The position numbers and the translations under genes are program-made. Under the pieces are notes generated by a model. That model was given only the letters and a program-made list of their open reading frames with translations. It did no database searches and was not told the origin of the DNA. From positions 156,001-220,000 of the forward strand of contig WBZZ01003756.1 in the NCBI GenBank assembly GCA_019918135.1: DNA of 64,000 bases. Direction: 5' to 3'. This DNA is from Paulinella micropora (Eukaryota; Cercozoa; Imbricatea; Euglyphida; Paulinellidae). This document shows, piece by piece, positions 12,272 to 23,900 of this stretch (position 1 is its first letter; each line of letters starts with the position of its first letter).

Positions 12272-12600
12272 TGGCCGCCCCCCCCCCCCCTTTCTTTAAC
12301 GCTTCGTTTAGAAAGAAGAGAAGAAGAGACCAGTGCCTTGAGCGCGAGCACACATTTGTCGCGAAGTGAACCGGTCGGCCTGCTCTATGTGGAGCGGGGG
12401 AGGGGCGGGAAGGGTTTTGCGCGTTTGTTTAAGCCTCCAGTTTCAAATGTTTTTTTCTGTGTGGTAGTTTATTAAAATGCTGTGGTCACCTCAAAAGCAC
12501 AGGCTTCCCATTCAGCCGGCACCCCAGATTTCTTTTGAACCTTTTTTAATACGGGTCTGGTTTGGACTCTTCCTCTTTTTTTTGGCCTGCTCCTTCGCTT

Positions 12601-13332
12601 TCACGTTTTTGGGCTTTTCTGCAGGCTTAGCCTGTAAACCTCCAGACTACCAAAGGGCCCGTACAAAATCACGTCGAAATCGTCACCCTCCCGTGCTATC
12701 ATGGCGGGCACACAGCCCTGGGGCGCCCCCGAGACGCCGCACCCCACAAACCACCTGCGGCCCGTTTTGTAGGACGGATAGAGCTGCCGGGATATTGGCG
12801 CGTAGTTGGTGGAGCAGAGCTGCACGGCAGGGGAACAGCACATGAGGTTGTACAGCACCATACTCTTAAAATGGTGGGCCGCCTTGGGCAGCAGCAGAAT
12901 GTACGGGAAGCGCAGCAGTGTGTCTAGTCCCGATGAGGAGGCACGATAATAGTCGATTTCATTTTCGGTTGTCATAATGGCGCCCCGCAATATTGGCGAC
13001 AGCGCGTGGAGACAATCAAACCCGTTCACGGCGCCGTCGCGTGGCCGGAAGAATTTTTCCCAGTCAAGCTTACCTTCATCTTCGCTGCCCAGCGCTTCTT
13101 TCTTGGTGACGGAATTCCACCAAGAGCTGTGCTTGGTGGCGTGGTTGGGCCGCCGGTGGCTGTAGTCTGGCATGGTGAATCGCAAGGAGTCGACAAATTC
13201 TTATGGCATGGCCAGCACACAGCCGGGTCGCGCCGCGAACAACAGGTCGAGAAACCATTGGTTTTTAGGTTTGTGCAGGCCCGGCTTGTCCGCAGATTCT
13301 AGGGCGGGGATTTCTGTTAGAAAGGATTGCAT
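12601..13332 (-). pseudogene. Unrecognised gene with one in-frame TAA
   Basis: From ATG 13332 an open frame of 43 codons reaches TAA at 13203-13201 and continues in the same frame for 200 more codons to TGA at 12601. Both sides have normal protein composition, so the TAA looks like a single nonsense mutation; alternatively translation starts after it, at the downstream ATG near 13172. The body holds FFRPRDGAVNGFDCLHALS and DDFDVILYGPFGSLEVYRL. No membrane segment and no family recognised. It is divergently arranged with the F-box gene at 13706, sharing a 370-bp region with G and C runs. Confidence 0.5.
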
Positions 13333-13705
13333 TTCTTAGCGTTCTCCCCTCTCCTGCTTTTTTTTTTGTTATTTTCTCGTGCTGTGTCTTTTCACGCCGC
13401 GCCCCCCGTTGTCGTCTGTCTTTTTTTCCCTCCGTGTTTCTTTCTCGGGGCCCAAGGTGGGGGGGGGGGGGGGGAGGGCACGGCGGCGGGCGAAAGAAGT
13501 GGCAAGGGCCAGAAGCCAACCCACTGTCACCTTTTGCTTCCCCCCCCCCCCCCTCTTTCGCGCGTGTTTGCTCTGTCGTCTGGCTAATGTCGTGTGTGCA
13601 CGGGTGGCCCCCCCCCCCCCTCTTTCGCGCGCCCCCGCTGAATCTGCAAGAACGAAAAGAAAACCCCCGGCCTTGGTTCGGTTTGTTCGGAAAGCGACTA
13701 AAAAA
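13333..13705. promoter_or_regulatory. Divergent intergenic region with three G/C runs
   Basis: Lies between two divergent genes. Contains a G run (13449-13465) and C runs (about 13541-13553 and 13610-13620), the last two each followed by CTCTTTCGCGCG, so the C-run plus its flank is duplicated. An A-rich ACTAAAAAA leader precedes ATG 13706. Promoter role is inferred from position. Confidence 0.5.
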
Positions 13706-15697
13706 ATGGCGGCCTTCGACCGAGACGGTATCATCTACCAGCACCTGGCGCTGAGCCTCGGCTGCCGGGACCTGCTGGCGCTGAGCCAGACCTGCCGCGC
13801 TTGGCATCGCAGGGCCGGGGGTCGCGCGTCGCTGCTGCTGTGCCTACAACTGATTTTGGACCCCGAGAGCGCGCACAAATCGTTTCCCGCAAAAGCCGTC
13901 TCGCAGGCGCAGCCCGACGTTAGTCTGGCCTTGCACTACATCAGCTGCACTCTGCCGGACGCCCGCATGCGCCTGCTACAGAGCGTCCTGTCGTGCTTTG
14001 CTAGAGTGCAACGGCTCTCTGTGAGCGGCCACCCGCGCGCCGTGGCCAAGCTGCTGGCGGCCTGGAGCTCGGCGCGCACCAGCGCAAATATCTGTCTGCA
14101 CCGCCTGGATCTGACAATTTCGCGGCCCCCCGCGGGGGCGCCGTCGGGCTCCTGGAGCGCGCTTGTTCTGCCGGGGCTGCTGGCGCTGGCGCCCGGGCTC
14201 CGGCAGCTTAGCTTGACCAACGTGGACCTGGGCATGGCCGGCGTGGGCGGCCTGAGCTGCCGCGCGCTGCAGAAGTTGGAGCTGCACGCGTGCGCTAGGG
14301 CGCGCCTGTTCGGCCCCGACTTCCAGCGGCTGGCCCCGCACCTGCGGCGCATCAGCGTGACACATGCGGGCCCGCAACTGCAGGAACCAGCCGACGTGAT
14401 GTTCTGGCCGGGCCCGGCGCGGTGACCCAGTTTAAAGACCGTCAACCTGGACTGCACGGTAGGCCTGCTGCCGCTGCTGCACGGGGCTTCAACAGGCAGT
14501 TGCGGTTTGAATTGGGACCCGGACCTGACCCCCCAGCTCACCGCGTACAAACTCCGGGTGTCGGCGTGCCAGTCGATGCTGACGGCCGAGCCCGGCGCCG
14601 AGCACTTCCCGGGGCTGGCGCGCGGCTCGCTGCAACAACTGGCCGCGCGGCCGCTGCCGCGCGGTCTCCGCCCGGCCTGGCTGGACCTGGAACTGCTGAA
14701 CCTGGGCTCGCGGCACGCAACGCTACCCGCCGACCTGTCGGCGCTACAAATGTTGCGGCCCTCCGTGCTGGCCGTGGTAGACCGCGGGTCCGGCGCCGCG
14801 CCCGCGCTGGCCCGCGCGTTCTTGGCCCAGCCCGGACACCACAAGCGCGAACTGGCAATTACGCTAGCCATGCCCACCAGAAATGTGCTGCTGGCGGACT
14901 GTCCGGTGCTGGACGACAGTTTGCGCCTGCAACGCTGGGCTAGGCGCTGGGAAAGGGTGTTGGCCGACCCACCCGGGCCGCCGCCCCTTTTTCGTTTCGT
15001 GTCTTTCAACTTGTGCAGCTACATCTACCACTTTATCAGGCGGGGCCAGCGCGACCCCGGGCCGTTGCTAGAAGTGCAGAACAGGCTGCTGCGCGCGCTG
15101 TGCCGCCTGCCAGTAGCCGTGAACGCTTACGTGTCGTTTCTGTGCGGCCGGAACCCCCCCCCGGGGCCGGCCCTGGCGGTCCACCACGGCCCGCGTTAGG
15201 GGCAGCTACACGCTCCTGCGTGTGTGGCCACGGAATGCGGCCGGCGGCGGGGGGACGGTGTACAGCTGCGTGCGGGGCCAGTTCTGCGAGGATTCGCCCA
15301 CGTTCTTGGCGTGCGCGGGGTTGGGGGGCCCAGCGTGGCCGGCCGCATTCCGTGGCAGCGGCCGTGGCAGGAGGGGGTGGCCCTGCGCCTGCTGCTGGCG
15401 GGCTACCTAAAAGGCCAGATTGCACGGTTGTCTCGTTTGTACCAGCAGGGGCAGGACTGTGCTATCTGCGTCCAGAACGTCGCGCGTACGGTGGAACAGC
15501 TTTGTCGGCGCGCCCCCGCCGCGGACTGCTTCGTGCTCGAGGACCCGATGCCCAGAAGGCTGCTGAACCTGTTGGCGTCGCGGCTCCTGAACGGCGTGTC
15601 GACTGCCGTGCTAACCGTCTTTGACGAACACCGCTGGTGGCGGCTAGTGACCCTGCGCCTGGACAACCTGCTGGCGACCATCGCCGTCGGGGGCTAA
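13706..15697 (+). CDS. F-box/leucine-rich-repeat-like protein, interrupted
   Basis: Starts at ATG 13706 after an A-rich leader. Residues 8-45 fit an F-box (YQHLALSLGCRDLLALSQTC then RAWHRR). Repeats of LRR type follow (LRQLSLTNVDLG, LQKLELHACA, LRRISVTHAG, LKTVNLDC). Reading is interrupted by an in-frame TGA at 14423-14425. The LRR spacing is continuous across that codon, favouring a nonsense change rather than an intron. The frame then stays open to about 15150. Between about 15155 and 15375 the best coding frame changes twice near C and G runs, and it ends at TAA 15695-15697. Function inferred: substrate adaptor of an SCF ubiquitin ligase. Might be non-functional in its present form. Confidence 0.6.
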
Positions 15698-16239
15698 AAG
15701 ATTGGCAGAAAAACGCGGGTGCGGGAATGGCAAAGTGGGAGGGGGGGGGGGGGAAAGGCGAAGGGGGGGGGGGTGGGTTTCCTCACCCGCCTTCGCCATT
15801 CCTATCCTTCTTTTTACAACTTGTTCACTATTAAAACACTTGTAAAAGTTATGCGAGAACTTGGCTTGTACATAAATTAGACCTGGTAGACCGGATTTTT
15901 GGTGGTGGAGTGCTGGCTGTTGTCGCGGTGGCTGAAAGCAGTCTTTTTTGTGTGGTCGGCGGTTGCCCGTAGGTCAGGCCGGCGCGGCCAAGTGCGACAT
16001 TTCCCTGACCCTCCCTGTCCTTTCAGGGGATGCGCGTGAAGAAAATGAGGCGGGTGGTGCCGGGGAAAGGTACTCCCCCCCCCCCCCGGCCCCCCCCGGC
16101 CCCAATCTCTGGGTTCTAGTCGTGTGTGGCCTGCCACGCCTTCCTCCCCCCCCCCCCTTTTTTTCTTTCTCTCTCCTCCCAGCCGAAACAAAGATTCCCC
16201 CGTTTGATATTTAAAAACAAAAGGAGAGCGAGCGCAGAG
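15698..16239. promoter_or_regulatory. Intergenic region with G and C runs
   Basis: G runs at about 15740-15753 and 15763-15772 lie just 3' of the F-box gene. C runs at about 16075-16087 and 16145-16157 lie 80-160 bp upstream of the next ATG, followed by a T-rich stretch and TTTGATATTTAAAAACAAAA. No gene seen on either strand. Confidence 0.5.
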
Positions 16240-18943
16240 ATGGACGAAACACCCAACACGGATGCAGTGGCGGCGGTGGCCAGCGTCGTGTATGGTTACC
16301 TGCACGAGCAAGAACTCTTCGACGAACAGCCCTCGGACCTGGGCGTAATTAGGGCAGCGTTCCGGCTGCGCGCTACAGAAACCCAACGCATACAAACCCA
16401 AGAGCGCCGGGCTAACCAGTTGGAAGTGGCTTGGCAGAACTGTGTCCAAAGCCTGGAACCTAGCCGCCTGATCGATCTGGACATTGTCGCCAAAACACAG
16501 GACCAGGCACTGCCTACTAAGCTTGACCTCAGGGTCGGCGCCGACAATTGGGCCAGGATTAACAACTGGCTCGGGCTTTGGCGGGAAAACACCGGCGAGG
16601 CCAGACACCAAACGGCCAGGACGCGGTTGCTGAGGCACTTCGAACAAATCACGGTGGCCGGGCTAGCACGCAACGAGGAGGAGCCAGACGGCGAGGGGCC
16701 CGTCGAGCTGAAAGAGCAGCTAGTCGAGCTGCCCGTCAGCTTCCTTAAGCACCAGCACAGCGCCTGGAGCCTCGTCTTGCAGAATGTGCGGCTCGTGCGC
16801 GACTGCGCCGGAGCGGTGTCGTTGTACGCGCCCTACTGCTTACAGATCTGCTGGCGGAACGTGCGGTTGGAGGACGGGACCGGTGACGCGATCCTGAACC
16901 TCGGTGCACCCCACAGCCGGCTCCGGCACTCTGTCGAGCTTGAAGATGTGCGAGTTAACAACATTTACCTCGGGCACGACGCCGCTGAGACCAAGGCCGT
17001 CTTCACTCGCGTATGGGCAGTCGGCCTTGACTCTGTTCAACTCCAGGTACTGGTAGCCGAGGACAGTGACTTCGACGATGTCAGCCTGGTACTCCGGCAC
17101 ACTAGCGAATACAGCCAGAAGAGGGTGTCTATCAACAACTGCCGGATTACCGAATGTCGCCTGATCGCTCCGGACAGGGCGGGCACGATAGATATCAAAG
17201 GTGGCCGAATCCCAACAATCACGCTCGCCACGTTCTCGGCAGGACCTTCATCAGCGACTGCCCAGGGTTGACTGCGCTCCATTTGGAGCCAGCGCTCCAT
17301 TTGGAGCCAGCGAGGAGGACCGATCTGCTGGCACAGAGGGTCGAGCTGTCCATTGTGCGCTGCACAGCGCTGCGAAGCCTGTGGGTGCCGGAATTCCGTG
17401 GACATCTGTACGTCAAGGGCTGTGAGGGTCTGCGGGCCCTCAGGACAGGCCGCGAAATCGACCCCCCGCCGGCGCGCCGGGGTTTACCCGGTGACGACGC
17501 CGAACTCGACAGACGGCCAACGACGGTGTGGCACGTGACCGACTCGGCGGGTAGTTTGGCTACGATAGACGGGCCTTACCGCGGGGGGCACTCGCCCGTG
17601 TTGCTAGAGATCGGCGCGGACCGTCACGTCGACATTCCGCTCCAACGCTGCGTCCTGGATATAAGCGGCTTTCTGTGGGTGTCGATTGGCCCCTACACGT
17701 CAAGAATCATTCGGTGGCAACCGCGACCGCTCCGGCTGGAGACGTACGCGCTCAACAACGACGCTAAACGCCCAACCCTGGCGTTGCCTGACGTCGTGCA
17801 CGCAGTGTCGAGCGAGGATTCCAGGCAAGAGTGGACGGTCGCGGGCGGCCACGCCCTAGAAGAGTGGTGGTCTAATAGCGCGCGGCTAAACGACGACAAA
17901 CATGTCTTAAAGAAATTCGAGGTTGCGTTTTGTCTGGAACGCTTGGTAGACAATCTACCATCATCCGAAGCCAACGTTGCCGAGTATCTCCGCGCGCAGG
18001 CTGGCGTTGACCGGCTTCGGCCCGTGCCAAGCCTGACGTGTCACCTAACCCAGGACTAGTGGAAGCCTACGCGCAGAGGCTTTGGCAAACGCTGCAAGAG
18101 CTGCGCGGAATGCCCGGGCAGGTGGCCGCCTACGCAGTCAGCGTGCTGGACCGCGGGTTCCTGCCCTCAGAAGAGAAAGAAGAAGCCCCGGACGCGAGTT
18201 TTGCTCGTGTCGTGCAATGTCTGCGGTCGGACGACAATCCGTACGCCCGGCTAAGCAGGGGCCTTGGCGAGTACTTGGGCAGCAAGACAACCCTCGGCGG
18301 CCTGCCGGGCACGATTTCTGCCGCGGTCGACGAGCTGTGCTTGGCCGCCTTTGCACCCCCAAGCGACGGCACAGCGAGCAGGTCCTGCGCCTCCTTCAGG
18401 CGGAGATCAACTGCTTTTGCGACAAACCCTACACGGTGCAGAAGCTCTTGTGCGACGGGAGAGCTCTCTTAGAACATTTGTTTAACCTGGACTTTCCGGT
18501 CCCCCGGGCTGCGCGGGTTTTGCGATGACGGGCCGGACACTCCCCCCGCCGCTCCGCTGAACGAGGAGAAGCTGGTACGTTACCTGTTGCAGCACGTGCT
18601 ATTTCAGGTACGGAAGACAGAGGCCGCCCGGGCCGCGGCGGTCTGGTTCAACAAATGCAAGCCACCTAATGTAGCCTGGCCGCAACCAGACAGCGACATC
18701 CCCGGCGCCGCGGTGGTGCCGTTCCTGTCTGCTTGCCAAAGAGAAGAGCTGCGCCGGGCTGCTCGCGCACCCGCGTTAGCGCCCGCGGTAGCGCCCGCGT
18801 TAGCGCCCGCACCCGCGCCACGTTTGCGCCCGCCGATGATTTCGAGTCGCCGCCACGCCCCCCAGCGCCGCAGCGTGGACCCCCAGACCAACCAAAGCGT
18901 CACGACGACGCCTGGATTACTGAAGAAAGAAAACGTGCCATGA
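16240..18943 (+). CDS. Large unrecognised protein, possible LRR/solenoid, several frame changes
   Basis: ATG 16240 follows an A-rich leader. The first 340 residues are intact and contain charged helices, then Val/Leu-periodic segments (SVELEDVRVNNIYLGH, VSINNCRITECRLI, TFISDCPGLTALHLEP) resembling short solenoid repeats. The frame changes near 17245, 18040, 18355 and 18505. Flanking parts on each side are protein-like, so this is one gene with about four indels. An in-frame 18-bp tandem duplication (17275-17310) repeats ALHLEP. The C-terminal part (18590-18943) includes an Ala-Pro low-complexity stretch. No F-box is visible and no family recognised. Confidence 0.5.
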
Positions 18944-19061
18944 AAGAAGTTTTCTCGTCCCCCCCCCTTTCTCTTCTCTCCCCCCCCCCCGTTCACTATA
19001 CCCTCCTCCTTGTTTTTTTTTCGCTGCCCTTTTTAAAAAAAACGAAATTTAATTTTGTGTG
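18944..19061. other. Convergent spacer with C runs
   Basis: Short spacer between convergent genes with C runs near 18960 and 18981-18990 and T/A-rich sequence (TTTTTTTT..TTTTTAAAAAAAA). It may hold the 3' ends of both transcripts; no clear AATAAA is seen. Confidence 0.4.
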
Positions 19062-20656
19062 TTACGTAAAGCTGCAACCGGCCATCAGCGGGTTCCAATG
19101 GTCCGGCAACCTGACGTTGCTGCCCGCAAAGCCGACACAGCCGTCACCGGCCTGAGCCCCGCTAAGTCCCATTTGTTGATGTCGATAGACGCGCCCGGGT
19201 TTAGGCCGAGGAAGGCGTAGGAGGCCAAGAGGACCGAGGACGTATTCCAGCCCGCCAGCGAGCCGTTGTAGCCGCTGCCCTCGAACAGGTACGAAATGTT
19301 CAGCAGCGGGGGGGCCCCGCCCGCCGGTACCGAGAGGTTCCTCAGGTTTTGAGTACCTCTGAGCTGTGCCCCGCGCCCCGGTTCCAGGGCGAAGCCGCCG
19401 CCGAAAGAAACTGACTGCAGGGCCGCCGACGTTTTGAGTGGCAGGCCGGCGGTCGAGACACAGGGCCGAGCTTAGAGAGGCTGACAGGGCCGAGCTTAGA
19501 GACGCTGACGTTGTAAGCGCCGCCGCGCTGGTAGGTGTGCACGCACGGTGGCCCGCGCGGGGAACAGCGCGAGCCGCGGGTGTCGTCGCCCCAGTCCACC
19601 AGCAGCACAGACAGGTTGCCGCAGGCGTCGGCGCTTCTAGCCATTGGCAAGTAGAAATCGTCGGGGCCCGCGAGAAAGATTCGCAGGCGCAGGGGCTCCC
19701 CGTGGTCTGGGCGCGGCCGAGTGATGTCGCAGGCCGGGGACAGCCGCTGCATCACACGACCCTGCAGACCGCGGCAGCCGTTGATCTCGGCCACGCATGT
19801 CAGGTCCCAGGAGCAAATGTCAGGGCCCTCTGAGGCGTGAGGCCATCGAACATGTCGCTCGCCCACCGCACCGACGACGTGTTCCAGAGCTCAAGCCCGG
19901 CCACCCTCTGGCGCACGCGGGTGAACATGCCGGTGGCGTTGACGAGCTGCCCCGTGCGGGGCGGGCACACCTGCAGAAGGTTCTCTGCGTTGGCAAACTG
20001 CAGGCCGTTCAGCGGTTCGGGGGCGATGTGCTGGCCAAAGCAGGCCCGCAGCAGCCCCCGCGCGGCTTCCGGGGGGTAGTTCCGCAACGTAAAGGCAGGG
20101 GGCGACCCGCAAGAACCCTGCCACGTGACCCCGACGTCAAAGACGCCGCCCTGTGAGTACCGGTGCGTGCACATCGATGCGTGCAGCTCACATATATCTG
20201 TCTGGCCGTCCCCCCAGCTGACCCGTACCACGCTTTCGTTGTGCGGCGTGCAGTTCCCGAGTAACCTCCCCCGCGGCAACGGTCCGACGGGCTCTAGCGG
20301 CAGAGAGAGCGATGGGTTGTCAGACACGTTCCATTGCAAGTTTAGGTCCGGCACAGGCGGTGTTGTCGTGGCCGGCGGTGTTGTCGTGGCCGGCGGTGTT
20401 GTCGTGGCGGCCGGCGGGGTCATGGCGGCCGGCGGTGTCGTGACAGCCTGCGGTGTCGTGACGGCCGGCGGTGTCGTGACAGCCGGCGGGGTCGTGGCCG
20501 GCGGGGCCAAGAACAAACGCCTAGGTGTGCACAGCCGTTGGCTACGGAGCCGCGCGCGCAGACCGCACAAGGAGGCAGAAGTCGAGGGCAACAGGAGGAG
20601 AGCACACACAGCTCCAACAGAGCGGTGGCAGCTAGTCTGCCGACCCTCATTTTCAA
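19062..20656 (-). CDS. Secreted surface glycoprotein: two PKD-like domains plus BspA-like (DUF285) repeats
   Basis: Starts near ATG 20656 or 20650 with a hydrophobic N terminus compatible with a signal peptide, although the frame changes within the first 50 codons. A Thr/Pro repeat linker (TTPPAV units) follows. A PKD-like domain is seen as VSWGDGQTDICELH...HRYSQGGVFDVGV, then a BspA-like repeat (LELWNTSSVRWASDMFDG), a second PKD-like domain (LLVDWGDDTRG...HTYQRGGAYNVSV), and another BspA-like repeat (LAGWNTSSVLLASYAF) near the end. The WGDG/WGDD...H.Y..GG.Y.V and GWNTSSV signatures are typical of these families. Frame changes occur near 20520, 19830, 19390 and 19130. An in-frame 24-bp tandem duplication is at about 19462-19508. 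Cell-surface or virion-surface adhesion role inferred. Confidence 0.65.
20350..20512. repeat. Coding minisatellite (Thr/Pro repeat)
   Basis: About eight imperfect units of GTCGTG(G/A)C(G/A)GCCGGCGGTGTT-type sequence encode TTPPAV/TTPPAT repeats on the minus strand, a mucin-like, probably O-glycosylated linker in the PKD/BspA glycoprotein. One unit differs (TTPQAV). Confidence 0.85.
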
Positions 20657-20973
20657 AACAAAAAGTCTGTACAGTCTCCCCCGCTCCCTTTTTTAAATTC
20701 TCTTTCTTTTTAAAAAACTTGGCAACAACAAAAAACTAACCAAACTTCTGGAGCAACGCCCAAGTGTCAGCAAAAAAAAGCTCCGCCCCCCCTCTCCCCC
20801 CCCGGACCACCACAGCGCACAGGAGAAAAAGTCTTTCCCGGGGGGGGGGGCAAGAATCTCCTTTTTTGGGGTGTGGGGGGGGGGGGGGGTTCTACAAAGC
20901 CCGGCCCATCCTCCCCCACCCCGTTCCAAACAAACCTGTCGTTTCGGCGCCCCCCCCTCTCTCCAAATGCCTG
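20657..20973. promoter_or_regulatory. Intergenic region with G runs
   Basis: Between the PKD/BspA gene and the 3' end of the giant glycoprotein gene, both minus-strand. G runs at about 20839-20849 and 20876-20890 (C runs in gene sense) precede the PKD/BspA gene, with an AT-rich TTTAAATTCTCTTTCTTTTTAAAAAA-like stretch between them and the start. Confidence 0.45.
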
Positions 20974-23900
20974 CTAGCCCCGCGACCGCCCCGAACGGGG
21001 CAACACCCCACACTTGGCCGGCCGCGGCCCACCTACCGCCACGGCCCAGCCCGCCGCCGCCCACACGAGCAAAACAAGACCAGAAAGGTGGCGAAAAAAC
21101 CCTGCCAAGGCGCGGTTGTGGCCCCGGCGCAGGGGCGGCGCGTGCTTGGACGCCCTTGTCGCCGCTCAGGTACCTGCTGTGCCAGACCTCGAAGTTGCTG
21201 CTCAGGTTCGCTAGCTGGCCGGGGCTCACGGCGTGAGCCCCGACGCCCATCGCGTCCAGCAAGCACTTGGTGTCATTCGCGCGGTTGCCGAGCGAACCCA
21301 GAAAGCTCCACACCTCGTCGTCGTTGCGGAAGGCTGTTTCAAACACTGTCCAGTTGCGCTTGAGCTTTGTGAATTTCGCTTGCAGATCCGACACTTGGGC
21401 GTCGAGCCGCAAACGCTGCCGAGCCAGCTCTTCGACCGTCTGGCCCTGGCCGGCGGACCAGTCGTCCAGCGATTTCAGCGCGTCCGCGGCCGCCTCCGCG
21501 CCGACATTCGCGACGGTGGGCGCGAACGGGTCCGCCGACCCGATGAGGAGGCCAGGGCGCGGCGGCCGCGCCCGGCCGTCGCGTTGCCGGCCGTCGCGTT
21601 GCCTGCGGTACCGTTGTCCGCCACCCACACCCCGACGGCCGAGCGCGTAAGCCAGCCCCGGCCGTAGTCTAGGATGCTCTGTGTGACGAGCCGCTGCCAG
21701 TCGGCCTGCGCCTGCAACGACGCTACGCTCAGGTTCGCGATCTGGCCCAACAACACCGCTTGTTCGTTCGTGTAGGAGCTACGCAGCAGCTCCTGCTCGG
21801 CCGCGGGCGGGATAGCGGCGGCCGCCCGCCACACAAAGCACAACGCGCCGCCCACGAGCAGCCGTACCTCGGCGGGGGTGGTACAATTCGTCGCGAGCGG
21901 CCACACCAGGCGCAGCGCGGGCGGCAACGTCGAGTTGCACCAACCGCGGGCTCCGCGGACTAGAATTTGTGCCGCCGAGACAATTTGTGTCGACGAGAAC
22001 TCCAGCGCCATGTCGGCCGTGCCCGGCAGCGCCACGCTGACCTGCCGCGGGCACGCTGATGCCGATGGCGGTGCCGGCGGTCCACCGCCGTTGGCGGCCG
22101 CCGTCATGTTCGAGGGCACGTGCAGCTGCGCCGTGACCCGGCCGCGGCCCGACGCGGCACGCCACACCAGGCGCCCACCCGCACTGGCCTGTAGTTCGAA
22201 GTCCTGCAGCACCGCGCACGTGCGCCGCACGGGCGTTCCGGGCACCCGCGCGCAGAACAAGCGGTTCTCTACCTTGACCACCTGGCGAGCCAGCACGACG
22301 GGCGCCAGCAGGGCCAGGCGCGGGTCGAAGTCGTCGGCCGCTGGCTGCGCGTGCGCCAGCGAGCCGTGCTCGTGGCGGTAGAAGTCCTCGAAGCTGAACA
22401 TGTCCCACGTGCCGTCGCCGCGATCCGCCTGCCTCCGCCCAGCCGCCACGGGCAGGCGCACTGTATTTAAGCACACGCCGCCCGCCGCGCGCGACGCGCG
22501 CATGTGCGCGCTGCCGCCCTGACAAACATCGTCCGGGTCCACGTCCACGACGTAGCATCCCCCGACTGAGGTTGTCGGCGCCGTACAATTGCCGGCCAGC
22601 GCGCACTCGGTTTCGCCCGCGTAGTACCAGTCCTGGGCCAACAGCTCCGCGCCGCCGATGTCGCGATCTACTAACTCCCAGCGCAGCTCGGACAACCGCG
22701 CTGCCAGCTGCTGAATCGTTCGGGCGCCGAGCCCGGCCAGCTCGGAGCCGTTGCGGTCCAGCTCGACCGACAGCTCGACCCGCGGTTGCGCGCTGGCGCC
22801 GACGCGCTGCAGCCGCACCGCGCGGCCGCCGTGCGTGAGCCAGCGGCTGCGGTAGCAGTTGACGAGGTCGGTCTGCACGTCGTTCTGGCGCAGCAGCTCA
22901 GCGCGGCCGGGCGGGACGCGCCGGCCGCATTGAGCTCGTCGACCAGGGCCTGCACCTCGGCCAAACCGTTCGCGAACGCGATGTCCCGGGGTGTCGGCGG
23001 AGTTACCGTGGCGTTGGTGGTGCCATTAGCCTCACTTCCGTTGGCGACCGCTGTTGGCGGCAGCTGGAAATTCGACCACAGCGAGGGGCGGCCGGACACG
23101 AACGCCGCGACCGCGTCGGGCGGCGGCGGCGCGCGCTGGCTAAACTCGGTGCGCAGGCCCAGCGGCGGCAGCAAGCCCTCGTCCGCGTACCGGAACTCGA
23201 TCGACAGCGGGCTGTTGGCCAGGCGCCGCACCGCGCCCGCCCACTGCGACAGCACGATCAGTGCCAGCGGGTACGGCGTCAGCAGCCACGCGCGGTCCGT
23301 CCCGTTGACGGTTGGGACCGCGGGGCCCATGTACAGACCGGGCGTCGTCAAGTATTGCGCTGGGCCCGCCTGGATCTGCGCGTGCAGCGTCGCCAGCGCG
23401 CGCAACTGTTGCACACCAGCAGCTCGCGCAGACGCTGCACCGACTCCAGTTCCGGCAGGAGTTGCTGCGCCGACGCCCTCGTGCCCGCCAGGTTCCAGTA
23501 GTTGTACACCGCGCTCTGCTCCGCGTGCGGGCCGAACGACGCCGCTAGCAGTGGCCGGCCGCTCCAGTTGCCGCCGACGCCCAGCAACTCGAGTGGGCCC
23601 TGGCACAGCGCAGTCAGCAGCCCGCGGATCTCCACCGGCGACGCCAGGTCCAGCCCAATCGCATTCGTGTCCAGGTCCTCGGCAGTCTCGTGCTCGGGGC
23701 CGACACGCATCCGGGCGGCCGCGTCTGCTGCCCCCACGAGTTGCTCGTGACCGACGCCACCGGCGGCAGCGCAACTGCTGCCGCCCACGCGCTCGACTTG
23801 ATGCCGAGCGTGGTACTATTGTCGGCGGCGCGGCGCAGACGCTACCGTTAAACGCCAGCGGCTGCCGCGCCAGGTCGAGGCGCAGCCACGTCGTGTTGTG

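Noticed and set aside
14381-14422. A 42-nt GT-AG intron removing the TGA at 14423
   Set aside because: Splicing is possible in phase but would shorten the LRR spacing; the repeat period fits better if the segment is retained.
13936-15009. Minus-strand open frame of about 350 codons opposite the F-box gene
   Set aside because: Arg/Ser/Ala-rich shadow; the plus strand carries regular LRRs.
15877-16647. Minus-strand open frame opposite the 5' end of the 16240 gene
   Set aside because: It runs through G/C runs and lacks protein-like composition; the plus-strand frame is better.
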